A stretch of DNA of 64,000 bases from Desmodesmus armatus (GCA_007449985.2 VIIQ02000043.1:385484-449483); one strand, 5' to 3'; counted from the stretch's first letter, positions 22,683-35,600 are shown. A program made the numbers and translations. The notes: generated by a model not told the origin, from the sequence alone.

Positions 22683-25600
22683 TCACAGGGACAGCATTGC
22701 AGCCCCGTCAGCCGAAACGCTCCCTGCCTTCGCCCCGCCCCTGGTCCTGCCAGGCGCACCACCCCCCTCGCTGCGCCTGAACTGCTGCTGGCTGTCAGCG
22801 CTGCCGCCCTTACCAGCCGCCGCCGCAACGTCACTGCCACCACTGCTGTCGGCAGCGACGGCTGCGTCCGCAGACTTCCGCCGAGGGTCCACAATCTCAA
22901 GGCGCTTGGAGGGCTGTGGCTTCACCAGCGGCAGCAGCTGCTGCTGCTGCCCGCCCATCATGCCGCCCCCGTACCCGCCGTGCATGCGTGACTGAGGGCT
23001 GTGCATGCTGCCCATGGGGCCCCCTGCAGGGCTCGGCAGGGGAGGGCTCATCACACGGTGGTGGCCCACCGGTGCACCCGGCCCAGCCCGGCCCATGGAC
23101 CCCATACCCATGTGGTGCATGTGGGATTTCCTGCAGGAGGGCCCATGGCGTGGCCGCCCCTGGACCCCCCAGCACCCCACCCGCTGGGCGGTACCCCGAC
23201 CGGCGACCGCATCCCAAGGTGGGGGTCCCCGATGCTGTTGCTGCTGGCGTTGCCGCCTGGTAGACCGAGCCCCTTGGCGCCCCCACGAGGAGCAGGGGGA
23301 GAGTACAGCGGGTCACCGGGACTGCTGAGACTCCTGCCAGATCGCGCGGCAGCTCCATCCAGCAGTGAGCCGCCCAGCTGTCCTGACGCCTCGCTCGCCC
23401 TGCGTCCCTTGGGGGGTGGGGGTGGCGGAGGGCCCATGAGACCCGCCCCCTGCTGCTGCTGCTGGCTGAAGCCCAGCAGGTGCTGATGGCTGCCGCCGCC
23501 GCTGCTGAGCGGCGACTGCTGCTGCTGCTGGGCCTTGCTGCTGCTGGCTGTGGTGGTGCTGGGGGTGATGCCTGCAGCAAGAAGCAGGGGCAGCGGGAGG
23601 GCAGCGCAGGTGAGCCGTGTGGCTTATGTGCAAGTCACGTACACTCTAGGAGCACCACGCGCAAGCCTGAGGGCAGGGGGCAGGTCCCTGCCAACACCTA
23701 CGTACTGGTGGACCCTGAAAACACTGACCGATTGACTCGCCACAACAGGGGAGTAGGCCCCATCAACACATGCTGGGGAGCCAGGGACGGGGGGGGGGGG
23801 GGTGCAAAAATGTTTGTTGCAAGGCGGATGACCCACTGCGCCTTACAGCAGATGCACACCTTGACCTGCAGGCTGCTAAGCAGCTCTATCATGCTCGCCA
23901 CTGCGGGGAATCGAACCCCGGCCTCCTGCGTGACAGGCAGGGATACTGACCACTATACTACAGCGACAACAGCTCTGGACAGCAACTGATGTCAGCAGCA
24001 GGACCGTCTGGCCTGCTGGGCTGTACAGAAGCAGATCCGGCCTGCTGTACTGTTAGGCAACACTTACTGCCTTCAGGATCCACCAACGTCCATCCCCTGC
24101 AGCCCTTCGTCCACCCCTGCAGCCCCTGCAGCCCTTCGTCCACCGTTTGTTCGCGGCATAGGTGCTTGAGCACTCCGTGCGCTCCTTCTTCTAGGTTCTT
24201 CTGGCAGGTCAGCCATGTAACCCCGTGTGCCACCCCAAACACATCCTGCCGTGCTGTTGTGCAACCACTTTCAGTCAATCCAAGGATCTTGGTGGCAGCC
24301 ACCTCATGTGGGTGCGTTCGGCCACGTCTGTGTGGCCAGCCGATAGGGACCCCCCCCCCCCCCCCCCCCCCCGCATGGTCAGCCAGTCAACCCACCAACA
24401 CTCACCGAGCAGATCGTCCTCATCTTCCGGCAGGCAGCTCGCCAGCACTAGCGCAGTCTTGGCTGCAGACACCTGCGGCTTCTCTGCTGCTGTTGCTGTC
24501 GCAGGACCCTTGCTGGCGTCCACCTCCGCCCCTGCAGACATGGATGCCGGCACAGCAGCTGTATGATGCTCCTGGTCTCCAGCAGGTGCAGCAGCAGCTC
24601 GGCGGCGGTCCGCATCTGGGGCGGGAGCACGGCCCTGCTGCGCAGAAACCGCGGCAGCTGCAGCACCACCAGCATTGCCGGCGGGGCGCCCCGACGCAGT
24701 GGAAGCAGCACCAGCGCCAGCACCACCAGCGGCACCGGCACCAGACCTGTCTGGCTGTGACTGGCTGCTGCCGCGAGCCTGCTGACGGCTGTCCTGACGC
24801 CCACCATGCTGCTGCTGCTGCTTGTTGGAGCCAGCCGAGGAGGGCCTGTTGTTTCCGCTGCCACTGCTGCTGCTACCAGCCTGGTTGCCGCTGCCAGACC
24901 CCGAGGTGCCCCTGGCATTAGGCCCAGCTGCTGCACCGCGCGCGTCTGCTGCCCCCTGCTGCTCCTGCCGCTGCTGCTGGCTGGAGTTGGAGCCCTGATT
25001 GCGCTGCTGCTGTGGCTGCTGCATGTTGGGGCCCGGCCTATCCCAGTTGCTACCCCTGTTGGGACCCTGCCCCACCTGCTGCTGCTGCTGAGGCGGAGGA
25101 CCAGATGTTGGCCCATTCGCAGCCTTGCCTGTGAGGCCAGCAGCAGCACTGCCACTGCGCATGGGGTGTGCATTGCTGCCACCAGCAGACCCCAGGAGAG
25201 ACGACTGGCTGGAAGAGCCCTGCATCTGCCACTGCTGCTGCTGCTGCTGCTGGCGGCTGTTCTGCTGCTGCTGCTGCTGTGGCTGCCCACGGCCACTGGC
25301 CTCTCCGGCCATCTGCTGCTGCTGCCCACCCTGCCTGCCTGCACGACCCCTGCTGTCATTCCCAGCAGGAGGGCCATTTGGACTGACCAGAGTCCCAGGG
25401 GGAGGTCCCATGTATCCTGCAGACCCCACAGGTGCCACACCCTGCTGCTGGCGCCTGTTGCTGCTGCTGCCGCCGCCCTGGACACTGCTGCCGGCGCCGC
25501 CGCCGCTGCTGCTGCCGGAGCTGCTGCCGCTGCCGCCAGGGGCATGTTCAAGCCTCCTACTGCCCAGTGCGCTGGCCTGTGAGCTCATGGGGTGCACAGG

Positions 25601-26593
25601 ACGGTCTGAGTGCCCAGCACCAAGCTGCTGCTGCTGCTGCAGCGGCTGCATGCCACGGTTGCTGCCGGTGCCATAGCCAGGGCGGGGTGCCGCTGCAGGG
25701 CCCTGCTGCCGGGCACTGCTGCTGCTGCCGGCTTGAGAGGTGGGCGGCGACAGCGGGCCGTGGCTGCTGTTGTTGCTACTGCTGTTGGGGGGTGGGGGCC
25801 CTGCACCCACCCCGCCCCCCTGCTGCTGCTGCGCTGCGGGTGTTGGGCTGGGGTACCCACTGGCCCTGTTGCTGGTGGTGGTGCTGCTGCTGCCCGTTCC
25901 CAGGGAACCAGGGTCCCTGGCGCCTTCCGAATGTCCTGGGAGGGGACGAGCACCACCTGCTGCTGCGCTGCCACCTGCTGCTGCTGCTGCCGGCGGGGTG
26001 GTGGGGGCGGGGGTGGCGGTGGCCCTGAAGGGCCCCAGCTGCCGCCGCTGTTGCTGCCTGCGCTGCTGGGTGTGGCAGATGGGCCGGCAGCAGCAGGCGT
26101 AGACGCCACGCTGGTGCGAGGGGTGTTGCCTCCCATTCCCCGAGCCGCACTGGGGCCAGCAAAAGCTGGCCCAGAGTTTGACCGTGCCAGCCCAGAGCCA
26201 GCATGTGCTGCAGGAGAGGGTGCTGCGCTGGCAGTGCCGGACCCACCCATGGCGCCCCGTCCCTGCTTGCCCGCGCCCTGCACGCCCTGCGTGGGGCCGC
26301 GGCCGCTGCTGTTGGCGCTGCCGCCGTTGCCAGGGCGGCTGCCGGCATGGCTGCCAATGTGTGCTCCAGCCGCTTTCAGCACCTGCAGCTGCTGCTGCTG
26401 CTGTTGCAGAGAAGCCGAGGATGCAGACTGGTGCAGCCAGGTGTCATGATCAGACAGCAGATCATCCTCGTCCGGCAGGATGAGGGGCTTGGGCCGAACA
26501 CTGGCACCATTGCCGGACTGGCTGCTGCTGCTGTTGCTGCTACTGCGCTCCTGCGGCCTGCTGCTGCACTGCATGCCCGCCTGACTCCGTGGG

Positions 26594-26628
<35 letters not shown>

Positions 26629-27348
26629 ATGGTTGTTATTGCTGCCGTGCCGGTGCATCGAGCTTGGTGGCTGAGAGTCCCAGGAAGCGCTGTGCATGCC
26701 AGTGTCATGCTGCTGCTGCATCTGCAGCCGCTGAGGCTGCTGCTGCTGAGGTCCAAGGCCTGAAGGACCACCGCCTGATGGGGACATGACCACCCCCTGT
26801 CCTGCAGGGCTCCTCCTTTGTGCTGGCGGTGCAGGCTGGGCCTGCTGATGCTGCTGTGGCTGCATGCAACCCAGCTGCTCGCTGGTGTTGTTGGGTCGGG
26901 ACCGGGTGCTGGGCAGCTTGCCGGCACCTCCTCCACCCGGCTGGCGGTTTTGGGCTGTGCCCATGGGTGAGAAGGGATGCCCTGCTAAGATGTGTGCCTG
27001 CTGCTGCTTGCCTGGAGGTGGAGGCACACACTGCTGCAGCTGGCCAAACTTTCTTTCAAAACTGCTGTGCTGACTGGCTGCCGGCAGCCCGTAGCACATG
27101 GGAGGCACGGCCTGCAAGGGGCCCTGCCAGTTCTGTGAGCCCGTGTGCCGCCGTAGCCCCATGGCTACCTGACCACTGCCATCGTGCCCACACTCGCCAG
27201 CCAGGGACGAGGGCGACGCACGAAAACTGCAGTCGGCCCTGCCCTCCCGGGCCTCAGGCGTTGACGTTCCCACAATCTCTTCGGAATCAGAGCTGCTGAG
27301 GGCGGTGCTGCTGTCTTTGGTGATGTTGCTTCTGCGCTGCACGCCCAT
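22683..27348 (-). CDS. Very large Gln/Ser/Gly-rich low-complexity protein
   Basis: I do not recognise the family. The frame starts at 27348 (MGVQRRSNITKDSS) and runs to a GTGAGT donor after 24406. Intron 24405-23572 carries a tRNA-Asp gene. The second exon starts at 23571 and stops at 22683, for roughly 1,280 residues in all. Long Gln, Ser, Gly and Pro runs dominate. Islands of complex sequence include an acidic motif seen twice, LILPDEDDLLSDHDTW and CLPEDEDDLLG, and near the C-terminus PSKRLEIVDPRRKSA, faintly like the basic peptide of eIF4G proteins. Frame changes occur near 25830 (one base missing at or near a G6 run) and near 23125. The latter could be a 50-base GTGGGG...CTGCAG intron that keeps phase. 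Such composition is typical of RNA-granule or transcription-associated proteins; this is inference only. Confidence 0.6.
23896..23967 (-). tRNA. trnD-GUC: tRNA-Asp (anticodon GTC)
   Basis: 72 bases on the minus strand. Acceptor arms GTCGCTG and CAGTGGC pair over 7 bp with two G-T pairs, followed by discriminator G. The anticodon arm is CCTGC-CTGTCAC-GCAGG and the T arm CGGGG-TTCGATT-CCCCG. There is no intron and no encoded CCA. It lies inside an intron of the Gln-rich protein gene in the same orientation. Confidence 0.93.
24350..24372. repeat. C homopolymer of about 23 bases
   Basis: Uninterrupted C run just inside the intron after the large first exon of the Gln-rich gene. Such runs recur at 27868-27893, 33.0-34.9 kb and 56.17 kb, and their assembled lengths are unreliable. 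Confidence 0.9.
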
Positions 27349-28764
27349 TTAACATGCCCTGCGGGAGCCCGGACGGAAGACAGATCACGACCAGAACAGC
27401 AAAACAGATGATGGGGACAAACGGGAGTCAGGACGGGCACAGTGCAGTCAGAAACCATATATGAGGGGACTGCTGACGGTCCCAACGCCCACGCCTCCAA
27501 ATAAACCACGGACGCACTTCAGCAAAAACTGTGCTGCTCACCTGAAGAACGTGCGCCCCCTTGGCGCTTGAAGTGGATGTATCGTGTCTACGGCCTCTGC
27601 TCGCCCTCTACCTAATTGTTCTCTTGAAATTGCTTAATAGTGACCGCCATGCCCTGCCACTGCGTCCTCGAGAGCCAAAAAAGTGAGGCACACACATGCC
27701 GTTTTTGATTTCTAGCTGTCACACAGGGACCAATATGGTCCTACTAGGATCCGGCTTTGCTGGAAGCACTGGAGCTCTCACGTGCCAAAGCAATAACCTA
27801 AGGAAGCCATCAATGGGGCGATGATGGGGTGGGCCTTGCCAAGGTGCAGTTCGGGTCGTAGTTGCTGGGGGGGGGGGGGGGGGGGGGGGGGGGGTCACAC
27901 TTTGTTGTTGCTGGCGTGCAGCGTTAGAGTTGCAAGCAGACTCACAACGTGGAAAAGACAAACCTCGTTGCACTGGTACCACAGGGGCACCACACACAGC
28001 CATCCAGTTGTGCTTTCGGCTGTTTGTGCTATGTCGTCTGCTGGTGTGCTTTGGTTCACCTTGGGTATGTAAATGGCACGAACCCTCGATCTCCAGTACG
28101 ACCTGACGGTTTCGTAGTTTGCAGTTTACTCACGTGCGGGCGTGGCACGGCGACCAGGGGGGGGGGGACAAGGACCCAATGACAACAGTCACTCCCGGTG
28201 ACTGGGAGTCACGAGCTGCATGACGGCATGTGTGCGACAGGGTGGCATGGCCTGCATGAGTCACACACTGCAGCATGCGGCCCCCGTGCATGCCATATGT
28301 AACCCTGGTGCACATCTGACATGCTGCAGCTTCCTGCCAAAGGACCTGCCCTGCATCCAGTGCTGCCTCCACGCTGCAGCTGTACCTTGCTTCATTGGAG
28401 AGCTTGTGATGGGCCGTTGCACATGTGTAACCTCAGCTTGCATGCCTCCCCAGTTCTGCAGGTGAGGGCTTGTCTGCTCTGCTCATGCTGCCTTGCTAAT
28501 CCTACGGTTGCTCTTATTGGCCTAACTTACCAGGGCAAATCTGAGCGACTGTCGGCAGCAAGCCTTCAAAAGGGTGAGAGCAGAGCACTGAGTGACAAGA
28601 ACGACAACACAGTGTCCCACACATACTTTCAAAGCCCCACCCTCATCGCCGAAAGCAGTCGCTCTGTTTGACGGCGTGAAAGACGATTTGATGTCTTTTT
28701 CCTGCAACGACATACATACAACATCCACGCGTTACTTTGTGGATCAGATCAGTAGCAGATCGCG
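27349..28764. other. Intergenic between divergent genes
   Basis: The 5' flanks of the minus-strand Gln-rich gene and the plus-strand PSMG3 gene share this interval. It holds a G homopolymer at about 27868-27893 and no supported frame. The direct TGACTGGGAGTCACGAG-type sequence near 28195 has dyad character but no assigned role. Confidence 0.6.
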
Positions 28765-29635
28765 ATGCTCTCACCATCAGCAGTGCATGTGCAGCCTCAA
28801 GGCTTCCCAGTAGCCATCAAAGCCGCCAGCGTGACGTTGGGCAGCCAGCCCGCCGACCTGATTGTCAGCACATACCATGACGTAGTGGTGCTGATGGCTA
28901 ACCAGCTTGGGACAGTGGGCACCGTGCTGCTGGCGAAGTGAGTGATGGATGTGTCAGCCTTTAATCGATGAAGCATCAGTCACAGCTGATGGCTGATGGC
29001 TGACACCGCCAATGTGATCATAACATAACCGCCTGCTGAGCAGCAGAACAGCGGCAGCATAACCCCAGCAGACTGGCAGTGACACAATGAAGCATGCTCC
29101 TGCTGCAATGCAGGCAAGACTCCACGTTCGAGGGCAAGACCACCTTCAGCACGTCAGTGCTGGTGGGCAAGCGGGATGAGCCCCTGCTTATAATCGCGGC
29201 TCGTCAGCTAGTGGAGTTGGCAAACAGCAAAGGCACCAACACGTAGGTGGCATGCACAGTCACAGCAACACTGTGACGCAGCACCGCAGCCCGCTTAGAG
29301 ACACAGCAGCTTTCCTCTGCAGGTGCGCGATTTGCCAATTTGCATGTTGGCAGGCGACCATTGTGTCCCTATCGGGTGCCAGCACAGCAAAAGCACTGCA
29401 GCAGGCCTTGTATCCAAGTCACTGCACACAGCAACTGGGGCCACCATGCTGCAGTTCACATACTGTATGTGGTCCCTGAGTGCAGTCAGGAAGTAGATCC
29501 TGCATCTGCGCTGTCATGCGTGCTGCGCTGTCCTTTGCATGCAGGCCACTGCTGTGCTGCTTGGCCCTGAAGCAGCACACCCCAGAATGCATCAAGGAGC
29601 TCCTCACAGCAGTGCAGCAGCACAGCCTGCTGTAG
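28765..29635 (+). CDS. PSMG3: Proteasome assembly chaperone 3 (PAC3)
   Basis: Three exons (28765-28937, 29114-29242, 29545-29635) with phase-2 junctions give 130 residues, close to the roughly 122 of animal PSMG3. The order of conserved segments fits the family: an N-terminal strand pair ending DVVVLMANQLGTVGTVLLAK (cf. the ILVLVxQxGKMGTL region), then TTFSTSVLVGKRDEPLLIIA (cf. TTKVLLGxDEPLIxV), ARQLVELA, and a C-terminal PLLCCLALK strand followed by a helix to the stop. PAC3 works with PAC4 as a heterodimer that guides assembly of the 20S proteasome alpha ring in cytosol and nucleus; this role comes from the family. There is no targeting peptide, as expected. The start is the first ATG in frame. 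No TGTAA was seen in the first 200 bases after the stop. Confidence 0.85.
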
Positions 29636-30840
29636 CACCATCCACCACGACAGCAGCCCTTGCGGCAGCAGCAATCAAGCATGCTGCTGTGTATGGAGCC
29701 ACCTGGGGGTCCTGGCAGCTGTAGCTGTGGCTGCATGCCACCGCAGCTGTAGCTGCTGCCGCTGCGGCTTCCTGCGCTCTGTGCACTGCGGTTGCGCGCA
29801 TATGAAATGACCTCGCGCCTGTCCCTGGCCCACAGCAGTGTGGCGGCGGTGGTAGTGGGACAGGCAGCGACGCCGTGCACGGCGCAGGAGGCAGCAGTGC
29901 CTGTGCTGGACATAGGCAGAAAGACAGGCAGCCGGGCAGGCCGACAGGTAGTGCTGGCAGTGCAGGCAGGCAGGCAGCGCAGGCGCTGCATGCAGTGCAC
30001 ACAGGTAGTGGTGCAGCGCCGGCGGTGCAGGCTGCACAAGGCGGTGCGGCGCAGGGCAGGCAGGCAGGCAGTGCAGGCAACCGGATTGGCAGGCAGGGCT
30101 GCCTTTACAGTCGACTAGCCAGCGCAGGCGCAATCCTGCAGTTGGTGCGCACGGACACTGTGCAGGCTGTCTTGCCAGCTGACGACCAATGCTGTGACGA
30201 GGATACAGCGCAGCGCCACACCATGCAGGTTCGGTCAACAGCTGCCACAGGCTGTCTGGAGCCTTGCGACAAGAGCTAGACATATATATGGTGCCAACCC
30301 CGCGCAGTGCGTGCCATGCACCACAACAGCGGCACAGCAGCGGCAGCAAGTGTGGCGCTGGCAGCAGCTCGCTTGTCAAGCTGAGCTGCTGCCCTGCTGC
30401 TGCTGGCGTCTGGTATTACCTAGTCAGGCTTCACTGGCCACCTATCGAATGGCCACTGTCTGATGGTACCTAGGGCGCCAGCAGCATATACGCATGGGTG
30501 CCCAGCTACTGTGCCATGCTGTGCAGCTCTACCCTACCTGATACCATGCTGCAGCGCAGCACGCTGCATCTGTCTGCTGCAGCAGCACATGTTCCCATGG
30601 CGCAGCTGCAGCAGCAGCAAGTACTGGTACCGGGTGCCTGCCGCCAGTGTCGGCGGTAGCGGCGGCAGCACCAGCCCTTCAATGGAGCTGCTGTACCTAG
30701 GCTGCCAGCACAGTGTGGCAATGGCAACAGAAGCAGCCCCCAGCAGTGCGGCTGCTCTGGTTGTGGCTATTGGCTGTAGCAGCGGACCTTGCCGGAAAGG
30801 GGAGGAAGTCCTGCAGCTGCGGCAGTACCAGCAGCAGTGA
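29636..30840 (+). other. Possible unresolved plus-strand coding segments and GCAG minisatellite
   Basis: Three stretches look weakly coding: about 29790-29920 (LRAYEMTSRLSLAHSSVAAV), about 30120-30225 (ILQLVRTDTVQAVLPADDQC, ending before a GTTCGG) and about 30640-30840 (MELLYLGCQHSVAMATEAAP to a TGA stop). They are in compatible orientation but I could not chain them by phase or name a family. A GCAGGCAG-type minisatellite occupies about 29925-30080. Confidence 0.25.
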
Positions 30841-32666
30841 CTGCAGCAGCACAGGCCCCTTCAGCAGTTGGCAGAGGGTTGGTGTGCGGCATTGAAGGTT
30901 GATGCACTGATGTGGCATTGCATGTGTGTGGTTGGCGGCCCACAAGCGGGTTTTTGCTATTGTGGCCACCCTGTATGCTGTAGGTGCTGTTGTGAAAGGG
31001 CGTTTGAGGGATGCCTAGATTGAGGCATTGCACTGGTGTGGCCAGTCAATGCTGCATCGATGGTACATACATACGTCAGCATGCTGGCACACATGGCCCA
31101 AGGACATTCAGATTATGCCTTTCTCAACGGTACAGATGCATTGTGGTTGGCTGCTTTGGCAGTGCTGCTTTGGCAGTACTCCCCAGAGTGCATTGATTGT
31201 GTCTCATTGCTTGGCGGCCAACCATTGGCCCAGCCAAATGTAAGAGGAGGGTTGTGTAGGGGCACAGTGGGTTTTGCGCAATGCCCGATAACGCGCCTGT
31301 GTGGCACCTACTGGCCCTCCCTACTTGGCCCTCCCTGATAGTGACGATGAGCTGGCGTCATAGGAGCTGCCCTGGGAGACAGTGCCCGGAACCGGGGAGG
31401 TAGCAAGATTTCCTGTGGAGACACTGGGAACACACAAAGATGGGAACACAGAACACAATGTAACTAGCACTGGGTCCCCCACGGCCACCCCAGGCAACGA
31501 AAGCCTAACAAAGCAACCTCACAGTACAATAGAAGGCGTCCAGACCAAAGCTGTGAGTCCAGCAGCCCCATCAAGCCTAGTAGGATTACCTGCAAGCAGC
31601 ACCACCACCGCGCAGCGAGCGTCAGGAACAGCCCACCAGGATGCCAGGAAGGAGCTGCCCTGGGGCTACCAGCAGTGCAGCAGTGAGGCAGTTGATACAC
31701 ACTGTTGTTGTTGTTGTAGTAAGATCGCAGAGGCTGAAGCTGCCTGTTGATACACACTGTGTACAGTAGGGCGGTAAGTACAAAAGTGTCGTGGCAGGAC
31801 TGATACAATGTATGGCGAGTGCCGCGCATGGTGGGTCTTGTTGGTTTAGGTGCGACATGTGAGCTTGTGTCAACCATATTAGCTGGCTCTTGGCCAGGGG
31901 CGTCTGCATGTGCCCATGGGCCCCCACTGTCGAATCCACTTCCTCATATTGGGCTTGCAACGGCACTACATGACGTGCATCATTGAGTCAACTGACAAGC
32001 AGCATGTTGCGCAGGTTGGTGTACTTCAAGCATGATGCACCCCCTCTCAGTTGCATGATGCAGATGCCAAGCGGGCCGCAAGCAAGCCTGTAACTTGTCC
32101 CAAAATCTGGGGCACAACATCTGACCCCCCTCAACTGCTGCGCCTGCTGCGCCCCGCTCTGGTCAATCATATGCACTGATTGCACTGTCGAAGCAAACCT
32201 CGCAGACATAAGTGTGTCTCAACACAGCGCCGATGCATGACCTTACGCAACACGGTACTAGAAGCCGACTTTACAACACCACATACGCTCAACACGCATG
32301 CGCGTGTGGCGGCTTTGCACGACATCACAGTGCAAATGCTGCTTTGCAAACCTGCATACACCGACACACACCATATACAAACAAGACACACTGACAAACC
32401 CTCCTTGAGCACCACCAAACAGTGGAATGCCGTGTTGACACTGTCGTGTTGACAGTGATGCACAACTACAACTACTACACAACGTTTTCCCCCACTCACA
32501 CATGAGAAATACCCTCTGCACAACTCCATATACGCAGGTGCCACCAGTGGATACATGGTGAATGTCACCCATGCTATGCCATGCCGTGCAAGCCATGCCA
32601 CCTGTGCACACAAAAGCTTTAGTGTGCAAAAGACACTAAGACACGGCAAGACAAAGGGCACAAGCC
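30841..32666. other. Intergenic; second copy of the 43-base repeat
   Basis: No supported gene. The repeat shared with the TPR gene lies at about 31375-31418 and opens a plus-strand frame of 122 residues (31382-31750) with low-complexity Thr/Ser/Ala content. GTTGATACACACTGT occurs twice at about 31690 and 31747. The right part is the 3' flank of the FNR-like gene; a minus-strand TGTAA lies near 32270. Confidence 0.5.
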
Positions 32667-35600
32667 CTAGTCCGTCAAGTCTGTGCTGGCTGCTGCTGCT
32701 GCTGCCTCGAGCGCGATATCTTCCGGGCTTTTCATCCAGCGCAGGAAGCTCTTGGGGGTGCTGTCCAAATTCTTTGAGGCAACGGCCGGCTGGCTGTCCA
32801 GGACGATGGCGGTAATTTCTGCCTCCTTGCATACTTCAAGTGCTGCCGCCTCTGCCTCAGCATCACCACCAGCTGCAAGAGGGGGGGGGGCAGTGGTGTG
32901 CGGGGGCGGGGACCAACATTATGAGCAGAGCGTGAGAAGCGCAGTGTGGTAATGGCGGTGGTGTAGTGAGCTTGCGAGAGATTGTGTGTGGGCGCTTGGG
33001 GGGGGGGGGGGAGGGGGGTGCTGTCCAGGTTCTTTGAGGGGGCGGCTGGCTGGCTGTCCAGAACGACGGCGGTGACCTCTGCCTCCTTGCATACTTCAAG
33101 CGCTGCAGCCTCTGCCTCAGCATCACCACCAGCTGCAAGAGGAAGTAATGTGGGGCGGCGGGGCGGGCGGGGGGGGGGGGGGGGGCTTGTGAACAGGGCT
33201 TGACAGTGTAGTGTGGTGGTGGCGGTGGTAAAGTGAAGGGGGGGGGGGGGGTGAGGGACTGTCCATGTTCTTTGAGGGGACGGCTGGCTGGCTGTCCAGG
33301 ACGATGGCCGTGATTTCTGCCTTCTTGCACACCTCGAGTGCTGCAGCCTCGGCCTCAGCATCACCACCAGCTGCAAGGGGGGGGGGGGGGCAGTGGTGTG
33401 CGGGGGCGGGGACCAACATTATGAGCAGGGCGTGAGAAGTGCAGTGTGGTAGTGGCGGTGGTGTAGTGAGCTTGAGAGAGATTGTGTGTGGGCGCGTGGG
33501 GTGGGTTGGGGGGGGTGCTGTCCAGGTTCTTTGAGGGGACAGCCAGCTGGCTATCCAACACGATGGCGGTGATTTCTGCCTCCTTGCACACCTCGAGCGC
33601 TGCAGCCTCTGCCTCAGCATCACCACCAGCTGCAAGGGGGGGGGCAGTGGTGTGCGGGGGCGGGGACCATCATTATGAGCAGGGCGTGAGAAGTGCAGTG
33701 TGGTAATGGTGGTGGTGTAGTGAGCTTGAGAGACATTGTGTGTGGGCAAGTGTGTGTGTGTGGGGGGGGGGGGGGGGGAGGGGGGGTGCTGTCCATGTTC
33801 TTTGAGGGGACGGCTGGCTGGCTGTCCAGGACGATGGCCGTGATTTCTGCCTCCTTGCACACCTCGAGTGCTGCAGCCTCGGCCTCAGCATCACCACCAG
33901 CTGCAAGGGGGGGGGGCAGTGGTGTGCGGGGACGGGGACCAACATTATGAGCAGGGCGTGAGAAGTGCAGTGTGGTAGTGGCGGTGGTGTAGTGAGCTTG
34001 AGAGAGATTGTGTGTGGGCGCGTGGGGTGGGTTGGGGGGGGGGGTGCTGTCCAGGTTCTTTGAGGGGACAGCCAGCTGGCTATCCAACACGATGGCGGTG
34101 ATTTCTGCCTCCTGCACACCTCGAGCGCTGCAGCCTCTGCCTCAGCATCACCACCAGCTGCAAGGGGGGGGGGCAGTGGTGTGCGGGGGCGGGGACCATC
34201 ATTATGAGCAGGGCGTGAGAAGTGCAGTGTGGTAATGGTGGTGGTGTAGTGAGCTTGAGAGACATTGTGTGTGGGCAAGTGTGTGTGTGGGGGGGGGGGG
34301 GGGGGGGAGGGGGGGTGCTGTCCAGGTTCTTTGAGGGGGCGGCTGGCTGTCTAAAACGATGGCAGTGATTTCTGCCTCCTTGCACACCTCGAGCGCTGCA
34401 GCCTCTGCCTCAGCATCACCACCAGCTGCAAGGGGGGGGGGGGCAGTGGTGTGTAGGGGGGGGGGGGGGGGAGGACATTATGAGCAGGGCGTGAGAAGTG
34501 CAGTGTGGTAATGGCGGTGGTTGTAGTGAGCTTGAGAGAGAGTGTGTGTGGGCGCGAGGGGGGAGGGGGGGGGAGGGGCTGTCCAGGTTCTTTGAGGGGG
34601 CGGCCGGCTGGCTCCAAGATGATGGCGGTGATTTCTGCCTCCTTGCACACCTCAAGCGCTGCAGCCTCTGCCTCAGCATCACCACCAGCTGCAAGAGGGG
34701 GCAGTGGTGTGCAAGGGGGGGGGAACAACATTATAAGCAGAGCGTGAGAAGCGCAGTGTGGTAATGGCGTTGGTGTAGTGAGCTTGAGAGAGATTGTGTG
34801 TGGGCGCGTGGGGGGGGGGGGGGGGGTGCTGTCCAGGTTCTTTGAGGGGCGGCTGGCTGTCCAAACGATGGCAGTGATTTCTGCCTCCTTGCACACCTCG
34901 AGCGCTGCAGCCTCTGCCTCAGCATCACCACCAGCTGCAAGGGGGTGTGTGTGTGGGGCCAGTGGGGGGGGGGGGAGACAGCATGTCGTTCGTCTGCAGG
35001 GTTTGATAGACTCTGTCGTGGTGGTGGTGCGCGCAGGAGAGTAGATCTCTGGAGGGGTGGCGTGAGGGCTGTACAAAAAACTTACTGTGCAGCTGGTGGG
35101 GCTGAAATAGACAATGGCGGTCCTTGCACACGGCGAGCACTGCTGGAAGACATGGGTCCGGGTGTGACTTGGTTAGACCGACCATAATGCCCTTGACTGC
35201 TGCACTCACTCAAAATGAAGGCAGCGGTTGACTCCGGCTCATAGACGAGTGTGTCATCGCCGTCCCATGCATCAGAGAAGCTGACAGTTGTGGGCACAAC
35301 CTGCACACCATGCTCCTCCTGCCAGGTGTCCCAGCGGTCAGTGAGGCATAGAGAGGTCCTGCAAGAGCACAATACAGCGGATTATGCATTATCAGCGACA
35401 AGGCAGACAAGTGACACTGTTATGCACGGCGTACTCCTCTTGCCAGGTGTCCCAGCAGCCAGTGAGGCACAAAGAGGCCTGCAGAGCACAAAAGCAACAA
35501 AAAGTGCAAGTGTATGTGTTTTGACCCGCAACACTACAACTGAGTGGAGCTGTCACAGCACGTGACACCCCTCCTGCCAAGTGTCCCAGGTGTCCGTGAG

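Noticed and set aside
24448..25551. Long overlapping minus-strand frames in the Gln-rich gene
   Set aside because: CAG/AGC/GCA repeats leave all three frames open; the Gln/Ser frame that continues to the splice donor with DEDDLL was preferred.
33123..34278. Repeated proline-rich proteins across the 33-34 kb array
   Set aside because: They are read-through of intronic copies of one exon edge and the sequence between them, not a repeat protein gene.
32761..34945. CRISPR-like regular array
   Set aside because: The units are about 260 bases and contain exon sequence; there is no short-repeat/unique-spacer pattern and the genome is eukaryotic.
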